Shown here: positions 9,701 through 15,987 of the stretch, piece after piece
Layout of the letters: each line of letters opens with the position of its first letter
How positions within the stretch are numbered: position 1 is the first letter of the stretch
Assembly (NCBI GenBank): GCA_016210205.1
Contig: JACQUO010000019.1
Coordinates: 1-32,414, forward strand
DNA: 32,414 nucleotides
Origin: Chloroflexota bacterium
GTDB taxonomy: Bacteria; Chloroflexota; Dehalococcoidia; JACQUO01
Reading direction: 5' to 3'
Program-made: the position numbers and the translations under genes
The notes under the pieces: generated by a model
Databases searched by the model: none
The model's input: only the letters and a program-made list of their open reading frames with translations
What the model was told of the DNA's origin: nothing

Positions 9701-10462
9701 GCTGAAGGGCTCACCGGGCCGCTCCTTCTCCCAGAGCTTCTTGAGCTCTTCCGTCCGCGAGGGCGCGGGGTGCAGCTGCTCCTTGGAAAGGGTAACCTTG
9801 ATGTAGAGACGGTCAGGGTTGGTGTCCACATCCTGGAAGAGGGCCAGGATTTCCTCGTCGATGCCGTAGCCCAAGGCCCGGAGCAGGGTGGTGACGGGGA
9901 TTTTCCTCTTCTGGTCTACCTTCACCGTGAGGACATCCTTGTTGGAGGTCTCGAACTCCAGCCAGGCGCCGCGGCTGGGGATGAGCTTGGCGTAGCAGAG
10001 ATCCCGGTCCGTGGACACATCCTTCTCGATGGTGAAATAGACGCCGGGGGAGCGCACCAGTTGGCTCACCACCACCCGCTCGGCCCCATTGATGATGAAG
10101 GTGCCCTGAGGGGTCATGAGGGGGAAGTCCCCCATGAAGATGTCCTGCTCCTTTATCTCTCCCGTGTCCTTGCGAACCAGCTGAACCTTCACCTTCAGCG
10201 GGGCGGCGTAGGTCGCATCCCGGTCCAGGCACTCCACCTCGGAATGCTTGGGGCTGCCCAGACTGTGCTCCAGAAAATGCAGCTCCAGGCGGTTGCCCGT
10301 GGGGTCTTTGATGGGGGTAATCTCGTTGAGGAGCTCCCGCAGCCCCTCTTTCCAGAACCAATTGTAAGAGTCCACCTGAAGTTGAATGAGGTTCGGTATC
10401 TCCAGAATCTCGGGGATGTGGGCATAGGTCTTACGGGGCAGGCTGGCGGACAGGGTCATCAT
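6695..10462 (-). CDS. rpoB: DNA-directed RNA polymerase subunit beta
   Basis: The 1255-aa second-largest polymerase subunit. It shows the N-terminal lobe ([20 protein letters not shown]), then the rifampicin-pocket segment at about residues 410-440 ([33 protein letters not shown]). Next are [14 protein letters not shown] and the C-terminal [12 protein letters not shown] and [20 protein letters not shown] blocks. The visible rifampicin-pocket residues look like the sensitive form. Start ATG 10462 and an alternative ATG 10459 both follow GAGGAG; the second has the better spacing (6 nt). No rplL or rplJ precedes it, unlike the common rplJL-rpoBC order. It is transcribed from the promoter at 10556-10584 together with rpoC. 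Confidence 0.98.
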   Translation of the reverse strand: MMTLSASLPRKTYAHIPEILEIPNLIQLQVDSYNWFWKEGLRELLNEITPIKDPTGNRLELHFLEHSLGSPKHSEVECLDRDATYAAPLKVKVQLVRKDTGEIKEQDIFMGDFPLMTPQGTFIINGAERVVVSQLVRSPGVYFTIEKDVSTDRDLCYAKLIPSRGAWLEFETSNKDVLTVKVDQKRKIPVTTLLRALGYGIDEEILALFQDVDTNPDRLYIKVTLSKEQLHPAPSRTEELKKLWEKERPGEPFSLEGAKGMAAALLDIYRRLRPGDPPTLDNAQALIKALFFNSRRYDLGRVGRYKLNKRLGYDGAHQERILSRSDLVDIVRHIIRVNNGKASADDIDHLGNRRIRAVGELIQNQFRIGLLRLERVVRERMSIVDVDTVTPSALVNIRPVVAVIKEFFGGSQLSQFMDQTNPLAELTHKRRLSALGPGGLSRERAGFDVRDVHHSHYGRICPIETPEGPNIGLIGSLATYARVNEYGFIETPYRKVVNRLPHNSPQLVGQTLGEDLPTKDGKGLVGQKGDEITSALAKKLARLPAQDIPVRPFVTPEIVYLDADREENYIIAQANVRLDEQSQFTDERVEVRRGSHFTQEDTGAVEFMDVSPKQIVSVATALIPFLEHDDANRALMGSNMQRQAVPLLRPEAPLVGTGVEARAAQDSGQVLLSDVDGAVIAVSSGSIVVRDSKGQHHAHRLRKFVRSNQGTCINQRPLVVEGQRVKKRQPLADSSSTEGGELALGQNVLCAFMSWEGYNFEDAIVISESLVRADKFTSIHIEKHEVEARDTKLGPEEMTRDIPNVGEESLRDLDEVGIIRVGAEVGPGDILVGKITPKGETELTAEEKLLRAIFGEKAREVKDTSLRVPHGESGKVIDVRTFSRDAGDELPPGVNTMIRVCIAQQRKISVGDKMAGRHGNKGVIARILPMEDMPFLPDGRPVEIILNPIGVPSRMNVGQIYEAHLGWATHILGFSASSPVFDGADDLAIEDSLVKAWLGGRSGAASFQHTREGEKAQVDWAKLEAFITARGFDPQVVLAENSQGQARELCLRVWLEDQGVEVQGLSRDEVERKSREHFQATGATPPTFGKATLYDGRTGEPFSQPVTVGSIYMMKLIHLVEDKIHARSTGPYSLITQQPLGGKAQFGGQRFGEMEVWALEAYGAAYNLQELLTVKSDDVVGRGKTYEAIVKGEDIQEPGVPESFKVLVTELQSLGLLVEVLNEEEEQVSLLEDASGDAPVLREINLEGFERGDDA

Positions 10463-10555
10463 GCTCTCCTCAAAACAAAGAACCGAAGCGCCAACAGGGG
10501 GCTCGGTTTGGGGAAAGGGGGATTGGATGTTATGGCTTCACTTTGTCAACTGTGG

Positions 10556-10584
10556 ATGATAACACCTTCTATCTAAATTGTCAA
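10556..10584 (-). promoter_or_regulatory. promoter of rpoB-rpoC
   Basis: Minus strand: TTGACA (10584-10579), a 17-bp spacer and TATCAT (10561-10556). Initiation near 10549 gives a leader of about 87 nt. That leader contains an inverted repeat AACCGA...TCGGTT (about 10481-10508) shortly before the Shine-Dalgarno site, which could form a stem-loop in the mRNA. Confidence 0.7.
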
Positions 10585-10608
10585 TGGGTTTTTCCCGGGA
10601 TTTCTTAC

Positions 10609-10676
10609 CCAGGGCAGGAGGAGACGGGTGGCTGCCGATGCCCCGGCCGCCACCCGTGGGGCCTCTGCCACCCTGG
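10609..10676. repeat. large imperfect inverted repeat between rpoB and the dksA-like gene
   Basis: The inner stem is a perfect 9-bp ACGGGTGGC (10624-10632) / GCCACCCGT (10649-10657). The outer arms are CCAGGG (10609-10614) / CCCTGG (10671-10676), with a partly paired CAGGAGG / CCTCTG stretch between. It lies between the two divergent promoters, upstream of both -35 boxes, so neither predicted transcript includes it. The rest of the 329-bp gap (10463-10791) holds the rpoB leader and the two promoters; no gene is seen. Confidence 0.55.
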
Positions 10677-10724
10677 AGGTTGTTCGGCCCCTCCTTGTTT
10701 CTAAACGCTCCCCTACTTTATGGC

Positions 10725-10753
10725 TTGATTTTCCTCAGCTATTGCTATAGAAT
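10725..10753 (+). promoter_or_regulatory. promoter of the dksA-like/lspA/rluD/gltX operon
   Basis: TTGATT (10725-10730), a 17-bp spacer and TAGAAT (10748-10753). Initiation near 10760 gives a leader of about 32 nt before the ATG at 10792. Confidence 0.6.
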
Positions 10754-10791
10754 TTTATGCTCCAAAGAAAGCGAAAGCTGGGGATAGACCC

Positions 10792-11178
10792 ATGGCCAAT
10801 CTCTATGAAAACCTGCGGCAAAGGCTGGCGCAAGATCGGGAGCGCCTGCGCCAGGAGCTGGCCCAAATGAAGGCCTCCCACGTGGCCATGGTCGAGAGCG
10901 GCTCCCGGGAGGGCAGCGCGGGAGAGCACCTGGCCGACAGCGCCACCGACACCTCTGAGCTGGAGACCAGCCTGGCCCTGCAGGCCAACCTGCATAAGCT
11001 CCTGGAGGATGTGGACCGGGCCTTGAGGAAGCTGGACGACGGCTCCTATGGAACCTGCGAGTCCTGCGGACAGCCCATCAACCCCGAGCGGCTGGAGGCC
11101 ATCCCCTCCGCCAAGCTCTGTATATCCTGCAAGGCCCAGCAGGAGCGGGATGAGAGGGGAACCTATCTCCGCCGGTAA
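10792..11178 (+). CDS. DksA/TraR-family C4 zinc-finger protein
   Basis: A 128-aa protein with a long N-terminal coiled-coil helix (residues about 1-85) and a C-terminal zinc finger with Cys89, Cys92, Cys110 and Cys113 (GTCESCGQPI...KLCISCK). This is the layout of DksA/TraR proteins, which act on RNA polymerase through its secondary channel. It lacks other domains and is similar in size to the short zinc-finger DksA-like proteins often found next to lspA. The acidic coiled-coil tip residues of true DksA are not clearly matched, so DksA-like activity is inferred. It heads an operon; lspA begins inside its last 29 nt. Confidence 0.9.
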   Translation: MANLYENLRQRLAQDRERLRQELAQMKASHVAMVESGSREGSAGEHLADSATDTSELETSLALQANLHKLLEDVDRALRKLDDGSYGTCESCGQPINPERLEAIPSAKLCISCKAQQERDERGTYLRR

Positions 11179-11635
11179 GGGGGCCTTCTTCCTCGCCGCG
11201 GCCATGGTGCTCCTAGCCGACCAGGCCAGCAAGTATGCCGTTAGCTCCCTCTTGGCTCGGGGCCAGTCCTGGCCCCCGGGGGGTCTCATCCGCCTCACCC
11301 ATGTGACCAACACCGGCAGCGCCTTCGGCCTCTTCCAAAATCAGACCGTGCCCCTCATCATCACCGCCGCCATCGGCGCTGCCGCCATCCTCCTCTTCTT
11401 CCTGCACCTCCCCCAGACCCAGCCAGGGGCCACCCTCGGCCTGGGGCTCCAGCTGGGAGGGGCCCTGGGCAACCTGGCCGACCGGGTGCGCTTGGGCCAG
11501 GTCACTGACTTCATCGACCTGCGGGTCTGGCCCGTCTTCAACCTGGCCGACTCCGCCATCGTGGTGGGGGTAGGCCTCCTCTTGTACTACCTGGTCCTGG
11601 CCCGGCGCCAGGAGCGGCCCCAGGCCCCGCCATGA
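11150..11635 (+). CDS. lspA: lipoprotein signal peptidase (signal peptidase II)
   Basis: The 161-aa inner-membrane aspartyl protease that cleaves the signal peptide of diacylglyceryl-modified prolipoproteins. Four hydrophobic segments are visible (about residues 10-30, 65-85, 95-110 and 130-150). Family motifs are TNTGSAFGLF, GGALGNLADRV, VTDFID and FNLADS; the catalytic aspartates should be Asp120 and Asp134. ATG 11150 is preferred to the longer in-frame start at 11048. It has AGGAG 4 nt upstream and gives the normal family length, whereas the longer form adds Pro/Ser-rich sequence read from inside the zinc-finger gene. The gene partner lgt is in this window at 19260-20072, and a lipoprotein begins at 32211. 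Confidence 0.95.
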   Translation: MRGEPISAGKGAFFLAAAMVLLADQASKYAVSSLLARGQSWPPGGLIRLTHVTNTGSAFGLFQNQTVPLIITAAIGAAAILLFFLHLPQTQPGATLGLGLQLGGALGNLADRVRLGQVTDFIDLRVWPVFNLADSAIVVGVGLLLYYLVLARRQERPQAPP

Positions 11636-12606
11636 GCCCCAGCGACCCGCCTCAGGCGGGCCAGCACCTGAACTTCACCGTCGCCGCGGAGGTTCAGCGC
11701 CTGGACCATTTCCTGGTGGAGCGGCAGCCGGGCCTCACCCGCTCCCGACTCCAGCGGCTCATCGCCCGGGGCCTGGCTCGGGTCAACGGCAGGCCCGCCA
11801 AAGCGGGCACCCGGCTCAAGGCCGGCGACCGCGTCGCCCTGGAGCTTCCGCCCCCGGAGCCGGCGGCCCTGGCCCCCGAGGCCCGGCCCCTGACCATCAT
11901 CTATGAGGATGCCCACATCCTAGTCATCGATAAGCCCCCGGGGCTGGCGGTTCACCCCGGCTCTGGCCTCTCCCGGGGCACCCTGGCCCATGCTCTGCTG
12001 GCCCACTGTCCCAGTCTGGCGCAGGTAGGCTCCTCCCTGCGACCGGGCATCGTCCACCGCCTGGACAAGGACACCTCGGGCCTCATGGTGGTAGCCAAGA
12101 CCGACGCTGCCTATCACGACCTGGTGCGGCAGTTCCAAAAGCGGCAGGTGGCCAAGGGCTATCTGGCCCTGGTCCAGGGCCGGCCCCAGCCCGCGGAGGG
12201 CGTCATCGCGGGGGACCTGGGGCGAGACCCGGCCCGCCGCCAGCGGATGGCGGTGGTGAGCCGGGGGCGAGAGGCGCGCACCCGTTACAAAGTGCTAGAA
12301 TACCTGGACAAGCAGTCCCTCTTGGAGGTCTCTCCGGAGACGGGCCGCACCCACCAGATTCGAGTGCACCTGGCTGCGGCGGGCTTCCCCATCTACGGCG
12401 ACCCAGTTTACGGCCCCCGCCCCAAAGATAAAGGAGCGGCGGGCCTGGGGCGGCAGTTCCTCCACGCCCACCGCCTGGGCTTCCGCCTGCCGGGAAGCGG
12501 GGAGTGGCGGGAGTTCCGCTCTCCTTTGCCCCCAGACCTGGCGCAGGCCCTAGCGTCCCTGGCCCACCCAGGGCACAAAGTGCTATCATCCTTAGCAAAT
12601 CTTTGA
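11632..12606 (+). CDS. rluD: RluD-type 23S rRNA pseudouridine synthase
   Basis: A 324-aa RluA-family pseudouridine synthase. An N-terminal S4 RNA-binding domain (about residues 18-75, QRLDHFLVERQPGLTRSRLQ) precedes the catalytic domain. The catalytic domain has the hallmark HRLDKDTSGLMVVAK (catalytic Asp145) and the later GRTHQIRVH block. S4 domain plus catalytic domain at this length fits RluD, which modifies helix 69 of 23S rRNA, although RluC has the same layout. The start overlaps the lspA stop as ATGA, implying coupled translation. Adjacency to lspA is common in bacteria. Confidence 0.92.
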   Translation: MSPSDPPQAGQHLNFTVAAEVQRLDHFLVERQPGLTRSRLQRLIARGLARVNGRPAKAGTRLKAGDRVALELPPPEPAALAPEARPLTIIYEDAHILVIDKPPGLAVHPGSGLSRGTLAHALLAHCPSLAQVGSSLRPGIVHRLDKDTSGLMVVAKTDAAYHDLVRQFQKRQVAKGYLALVQGRPQPAEGVIAGDLGRDPARRQRMAVVSRGREARTRYKVLEYLDKQSLLEVSPETGRTHQIRVHLAAAGFPIYGDPVYGPRPKDKGAAGLGRQFLHAHRLGFRLPGSGEWREFRSPLPPDLAQALASLAHPGHKVLSSLANL

Positions 12607-12620
12607 GCCAGGAGGTGGCC

Positions 12621-14093
12621 TTGGTCCGAGTCCGCTACGCCCCCAGCCCCACGGGCGCGCCCCATGTGGGCAACATCCGCACCGCCCTCTTCAACTGGCT
12701 CTTCGCCCGCCACCACGGCGGCTCCTTCATCGTCCGCATCGAGGACACGGACCAGGAGCGGCTGGTGCCCGGAGCCCTGGAGGCCATCCTGGAGGGCCTG
12801 CGCTGGCTGGGGCTGGACTGGGACGAGGGCCCGGAGGTGGGCGGCCCCTATGGCCCTTACATCCAGTCGGAACGCCAGGGGCTCTACCGGCAGGAGGCCG
12901 AGCGCCTGGTGGCCCAGGGCCATGCCTACCGCTGCTACTGCTCGCCCCAGACGCTGGCCCAGATGCGGGAGGAGCAGGCCCGGCGCCAGGAGCCACCCCG
13001 CTACGACCGCCGCTGCCGGGAGTTGTCTGCCGGCGAGCGGGCCCGACGGGAGGCGGCGGGGGAGCGCTGGGTGGTGCGCTTCCAGACGCCCCTGGCAGGC
13101 CAGACGCCTTTTGACGACCTTATTCGGGGCCAGGTGGTCTTCGACAACGCCACCCTGGACGACTTCGTCCTGCTCAAATCCGACGGCTACCCCACCTATC
13201 ATCTGGCCAATGTGGTGGACGACCACGCCATGCGGATAAGCCATGTGATGCGGGCCGACGAGTGGCTGGCCTCCACTCCGCGCCATGTCCTGCTCTATGC
13301 AGCCCTGGGCTGGGAGCCGCCCCAGTTCGCCCACCTGCCCATGATTTTGGGGCCGGACCGGGCCAAGCTCTCCAAACGTCATGGGGCCACCTCCATCCTG
13401 GAGTACCGGGATAAAGGCTACCTCCCCGAGGCGATGACAAACTTCATGGCCCTTTTGGGCTGGTCATTGGACGACAAGACGGAGCTGCTGGACCGGGAGG
13501 AGCTGACGCGCCATTTCAGCCTGGAGCGCATCGGCAAGACGGGGGCCATCTTCAACCTGGAGAAGCTGGATTGGATGAACGGGGTCTATATCCGCAAGCT
13601 ACCCCCTGCGGAGCTGGCACAGCGGCTGCTCCCCTTCCTGGAGCGGCCGGAGCAGGAGGGGGGCCTGCCGGAGGCGGTGGCCCGCCCCCTGGACCGGGCC
13701 TATTTGGGGCGCATCGTGCCCCTCATCCAGGAGCGGCTCAAGACCCTGGCAGAGGCCCCGGCCCTGGTGGACTTCTTCTTCCTGAACCTGCCCTACGAGC
13801 CGTCCCTGCTCCTGGGCAAACGGCTGAGCCCAGAGGCCGCCCGCGCCGGCCTGGAGCGGGCGCAGGTTGTCTTGAAGGGTCTGGTTGCCTTCGAGGCCGA
13901 GGCCCTGGAGGGCGTGCTGCGCCCGCTGGCAGAAACCCTGGGCCTCAAGGCGGGGGACTTCTTCGGCCTGCTGCGGGTGGCGGTCACGGGCCGCGCCGTG
14001 GCCCCACCGCTCTTCCAGACCATGGCAGCGCTGGGACGGGCGCGCTGCCGGGAGCGGCTGGAGGCGGCTATAAAGAAACTAGGCCCAGCTTAA
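12621..14093 (+). CDS. gltX: glutamyl-tRNA synthetase
   Basis: A 490-aa class I aminoacyl-tRNA synthetase that charges tRNA-Glu. The nucleotide-binding signature is PSPTGAPHVGN (HVGN at 15-18 in place of HIGH), and the KMSKS-type loop is RAKLSKRHG (KLSKR at 249-253). A zinc-like CYC...YDRRC pattern lies at residues 105-132. TTG 12621 is chosen because AGGAGG ends 5 nt upstream and MVRVRYAPSPTG is the usual N-terminus. The longer reading from 12504 would start inside rluD. It follows rluD by 14 nt in the same operon. Whether it is discriminating or also charges tRNA-Gln cannot be decided; a tRNA-Gln gene lies just downstream, and no glnS or gatCAB genes are in the window. Confidence 0.96.
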   Translation: MVRVRYAPSPTGAPHVGNIRTALFNWLFARHHGGSFIVRIEDTDQERLVPGALEAILEGLRWLGLDWDEGPEVGGPYGPYIQSERQGLYRQEAERLVAQGHAYRCYCSPQTLAQMREEQARRQEPPRYDRRCRELSAGERARREAAGERWVVRFQTPLAGQTPFDDLIRGQVVFDNATLDDFVLLKSDGYPTYHLANVVDDHAMRISHVMRADEWLASTPRHVLLYAALGWEPPQFAHLPMILGPDRAKLSKRHGATSILEYRDKGYLPEAMTNFMALLGWSLDDKTELLDREELTRHFSLERIGKTGAIFNLEKLDWMNGVYIRKLPPAELAQRLLPFLERPEQEGGLPEAVARPLDRAYLGRIVPLIQERLKTLAEAPALVDFFFLNLPYEPSLLLGKRLSPEAARAGLERAQVVLKGLVAFEAEALEGVLRPLAETLGLKAGDFFGLLRVAVTGRAVAPPLFQTMAALGRARCRERLEAAIKKLGPA

Positions 14094-14111
14094 TTGATAG
14101 TGACAGGCTCC

Positions 14112-14226
14112 TTCGACCATCCCCCTGGCCCCCTTCCTGGCCAGGAAGGGGGAATTGAGTGAAGCTGGGGGACACCCCCAGACCCCCGCCAGAGGGGCAC
14201 AGCCCCTCTGGGCTCCCCCTTTTTTT
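14112..14226 (+). repeat. three-hairpin intergenic repeat, probably serving as gltX terminator
   Basis: A clean copy in three parts. The first is a perfect palindrome with arms CCCCCTTCCTGG / CCAGGAAGGGGG (14129-14152). The second is TGGGGGACACCCCCAGA, a 5-bp stem with ACA loop. The third is CAGAGGGGC-aca-GCCCCTCTG (14190-14210), followed after GGCTCCCCC by seven T (14220-14226). The final hairpin plus T-run looks like an intrinsic terminator for the upstream operon. Confidence 0.8.
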
Positions 14227-14289
14227 GCGCACCCCCTTGGAGGCCCAAGCCTTGCGCCAGCGCTTCCCACTCTGCCCCAAGCCCGTGCC

Positions 14290-14318
14290 TTTACAGGGAA
14301 TGAGGCTGTTGCTATAAT
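14290..14318 (+). promoter_or_regulatory. near-consensus promoter of tRNA-Gln
   Basis: TTTACA (14290-14295), a 17-bp spacer and a perfect TATAAT (14313-14318). Initiation near 14325 is 4 nt before the mature tRNA. No terminator is seen after the tRNA, so the same promoter probably also drives the low-GC genes downstream. Confidence 0.82.
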
Positions 14319-14328
14319 CTGGGGAAGT

Positions 14329-14402
14329 TGGGGAATCGTCTAACGGTAGGACAGCGGACTCTGGATCCGTTAGTCTAGGTTCGAATCCTAGTTCCCCAGC
14401 CA
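14329..14402 (+). tRNA. tRNA-Gln (anticodon CTG)
   Basis: The acceptor stem TGGGGAA/TTCCCCA with a U1-A72 pair is typical of bacterial tRNA-Gln. The anticodon loop CTCTGGA gives CTG for CAG codons. The T arm is CTAGG/CCTAG with loop TTCGAAT, the discriminator is G, and CCA is encoded at 14400-14402. It is followed after 23 nt by a protein gene of clearly lower GC. Confidence 0.96.
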
Positions 14403-14425
14403 GCAATCTTGAATGGTTTTGTACA

Positions 14426-15091
14426 ATGCATCTTTGGGCATACGATGAGCAAATCGGCGATTTCCGTCTCTTTGCGAGCCAGCAGGAGTGGGAGGCTCAT
14501 ATTACAGTGCACGGTGCGGCGCGATACTTGCGTGAGCATCTTCAAGAGTCTCTCCGTAACGATTTCTATCCAGCACATGAAGCCTACGAACGCATAGGTG
14601 GCGTCGGGTTTTTCGCGCTTCCCCGTATCATTTTCCCATACATTACTTTTTTGGGGACACTTCTAAAGGGCACGGACAATGCAGTAAATGCAATTAGTTA
14701 TATGGAGAAGTATTTTCCAAAGGTGAACCAAACCTATGGGGAAAAAGGCCTTTGTGCTTTCATCTACAAGGTATACAGACACGGGTTGACTCACACGAAC
14801 ATGCCAAAGGTTGTGAATGACTCCGGAAAAATTTACGGCTGGACGCTAACCTTCATCGATGCAGACCATCTGAAAGTAGCGAGAGAAGGAATTCCCAGGG
14901 GGAAAGCAGCAAATTTATATATTAATCCCAAAAAGGTTGCCGACGAAGTCGTGTCGAGTATCGACGAGTATATTAAAGACTTGTACTTAGAGGAGGATTC
15001 CCTAATTAATTTCAGAAAAGGATTCATTTCTATGGCAGAGACTTTACACGGTGCGAAAATCGTTGTTCCAGATTACATCAAACAACTATAA
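14426..15091 (+). CDS. protein of unknown function with HEPN-like R-x4-H motif
   Basis: A 221-aa protein I do not recognise as a named family. The predicted content is mainly helical in residues 30-125 and mixed after that. The segment GLCAFIYKVYRHGLTHTN (about residues 108-125) contains R-x4-H inside a helix and resembles the YRxGLxH active-site helix of HEPN ribonucleases; this is inference. There is no signal peptide or membrane segment. The coding sequence is conspicuously AT-rich (many AAA, ATT and TTT codons) compared with the flanking GC-rich genes, a sign of recent transfer. There is no clear ribosome site before ATG 14426, which lies 24 nt after the tRNA-Gln CCA end. It may therefore be read from the tRNA precursor after processing. 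It is followed 13 nt later by hicB-hicA. Confidence 0.8.
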   Translation: MHLWAYDEQIGDFRLFASQQEWEAHITVHGAARYLREHLQESLRNDFYPAHEAYERIGGVGFFALPRIIFPYITFLGTLLKGTDNAVNAISYMEKYFPKVNQTYGEKGLCAFIYKVYRHGLTHTNMPKVVNDSGKIYGWTLTFIDADHLKVAREGIPRGKAANLYINPKKVADEVVSSIDEYIKDLYLEEDSLINFRKGFISMAETLHGAKIVVPDYIKQL

Positions 15092-15104
15092 AGAAGGTGT
15101 GACG

Positions 15105-15326
15105 TTGCCAGACTATAAGTTCACTGTCGTAGTAGAAAAAGATGAGGATGGACTTTATGTAGCTTCTGTCCCGCTTCTTCAAGGCTGCTATACTCAGGGG
15201 AACACCTATGAAGAGGCGCTAGAGCATATCAAAGATGCCATCAAGGTGCATATTGAAGCCCGCCAGGCTTTAGGTGAGCCTGTCCCCATCGAGGTTGCCG
15301 TGGATGAGGTGCATATAGTTGCCTAA
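15105..15326 (+). CDS. hicB: HicB-family antitoxin
   Basis: A 73-aa protein with the HicB partial RNase H-like fold: YKFTVVVEKDEDGLYVASVP, then LLQGCYTQGNTYEEALEHIKDAI. This pattern is characteristic of HicB antitoxins and their UPF0150 relatives. It has no C-terminal DNA-binding domain, so self-repression would need another route. TTG 15105 is chosen because GAAGG (15093-15097) lies 7 nt upstream and the protein then begins MPDYKFTVVV; an in-frame GTG at 15099 is less well spaced. It overlaps hicA by 8 nt, with antitoxin first, and shares the low-GC block with the preceding gene. Confidence 0.88.
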   Translation: MPDYKFTVVVEKDEDGLYVASVPLLQGCYTQGNTYEEALEHIKDAIKVHIEARQALGEPVPIEVAVDEVHIVA

Positions 15327-15543
15327 GCTCAGGCCCGCCAAGCCTGACGAAGTGACGCGAATATTGGAGAGACTGGGGTTTGCTCGCATCCGCCAAAGTG
15401 GAAGCCACGCAGTTTTTCACCATGCCGATGGCCGGTGGACCACCGTGCCGATGCATCGCGGCAAAGATTTGGGGAAAGGCATCTTGGGGAAAATCCTCAG
15501 GGATGCCAAGCTCAGCGCTGAAGAATTTGAGGAGCTGCGTTAA
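15319..15543 (+). CDS. hicA: HicA-family mRNA interferase toxin
   Basis: A 74-aa dsRBD-like toxin expected to cleave mRNA and be neutralised by HicB. Family marks are VTRILERLGFARIRQSGSHAVF, with the catalytic His in GSHAVFHH, then VPMHRGKDLGKGILGKIL and LSAEEFEEL. The start is a TTG at 15319 within the hicB 3' end, so the pair is translationally coupled. The N-terminal extension (MPKLRPAKPDEV) is slightly longer than in minimal HicA proteins. GC content rises within this gene towards that of the surrounding genome. Confidence 0.88.
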   Translation: MPKLRPAKPDEVTRILERLGFARIRQSGSHAVFHHADGRWTTVPMHRGKDLGKGILGKILRDAKLSAEEFEELR

Positions 15544-15614
15544 GATTAGTCGAGGCGAGAGCTTACCCAGGTGGGGTCGGACTCGTCATAGCTGATTGGC
15601 TTACAGCGCTTTGA

Positions 15615-15620
15615 TACAAT
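15615..15620 (+). promoter_or_regulatory. candidate -10 box of the tRNA-Glu promoter
   Basis: TACAAT, 15 nt before the mature 5' end of tRNA-Glu, at the right distance for initiation near 15627. No good -35 is present at 16-18 bp spacing (TTGGCT at 15596 is too close), so this is a weaker call. Confidence 0.4.
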
Positions 15621-15635
15621 ATCAGAGCATCTTAC

Positions 15636-15712
15636 GGCGCATTCGTCTAGCGGCCAAGGACGCCGCCCTCTCAAGGCGGAGATCACGGGTTCGAATCCCG
15701 TATGCGCTACCA
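15636..15712 (+). tRNA. tRNA-Glu (anticodon CTC)
   Basis: The acceptor stem is GGCGCAT/ATGCGCT. The anticodon stem CCGCC/GGCGG encloses loop CTCTCAA, giving anticodon CTC for GAG codons. The T arm is ACGGG/CCCGT with loop TTCGAAT, and CCA is encoded at 15710-15712. It is the substrate of the GltX encoded at 12621-14093. Confidence 0.95.
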
Positions 15713-15723
15713 AAAGCCATGGG

Positions 15724-15757
15724 GCGGGGCTTCCTCGCGAGGCCCCGCTTCTTCCTT
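15724..15757 (+). terminator. intrinsic terminator of tRNA-Glu
   Basis: A stem GCGGGGC (15724-15730) / GCCCCGC (15742-15748), with an inner CCTCGCGAGG palindrome, is followed directly by a T-rich tract TTCTTCCTTT. It begins 12 nt after the tRNA CCA end. Confidence 0.7.
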
Positions 15758-15777
15758 TGCAGAGTGCTTAAAGAACC

Positions 15778-15890
15778 CCTTCGACCATCCCCCTGTCCCC
15801 CTTCCTAGCCAGGAAGGGGGAATTGAATGAAGCTGGGGGACACCCCCAGACCCCTGGCAGAGGGGCTTCGCCCCTCTGCACTCCTCTTTT
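15778..15890 (+). repeat. three-hairpin intergenic repeat
   Basis: A near-identical relative of the copy at 14112. The first palindrome has arms CCCCCTTCCTAG / CCAGGAAGGGGG. Then come TGGGGGACACCCCCAGA and a perfect GCAGAGGGGC-ttc-GCCCCTCTGC hairpin (15857-15879), followed by ACTCCTCTTTT. It fills the gap between the tRNA-Glu terminator and the promoter region of the next gene. Confidence 0.8.
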
Positions 15891-15940
15891 CCAGCACTCT
15901 GCTTTGAGCGGAGACCCTTCCCCCTGAAGCCTCCTTTTGC

Positions 15941-15946
15941 TATACT
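15941..15946 (+). promoter_or_regulatory. candidate -10 box for the DUF1015 gene
   Basis: TATACT about 42 nt before the GTG start. The region 17 bp upstream (TTCCCC) is a poor -35 match, so confidence is limited. Confidence 0.35.
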
Positions 15947-15987
15947 GCCACCAATCCGTCCCAGCAAAGGCTGGCTAGGGGATAAGT

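Noticed and set aside
11048-11149. Longer LspA starting inside the zinc-finger gene
   Set aside because: The 34 added residues are Pro/Ser-rich and unlike any LspA N-terminus; ATG 11150 has a ribosome site and gives normal length.
14329-15640. tRNA-Gln as an integration site of a mobile island
   Set aside because: No integrase is present, and I found no second copy of the tRNA-Gln 3' end at the far side of the low-GC block, so a classic attL/attR pair is not supported.
14112-15890. Repeats as a CRISPR array
   Set aside because: The repeats are about 110 bp, internally palindromic, scattered between genes and not separated by uniform spacers; no cas gene is present.
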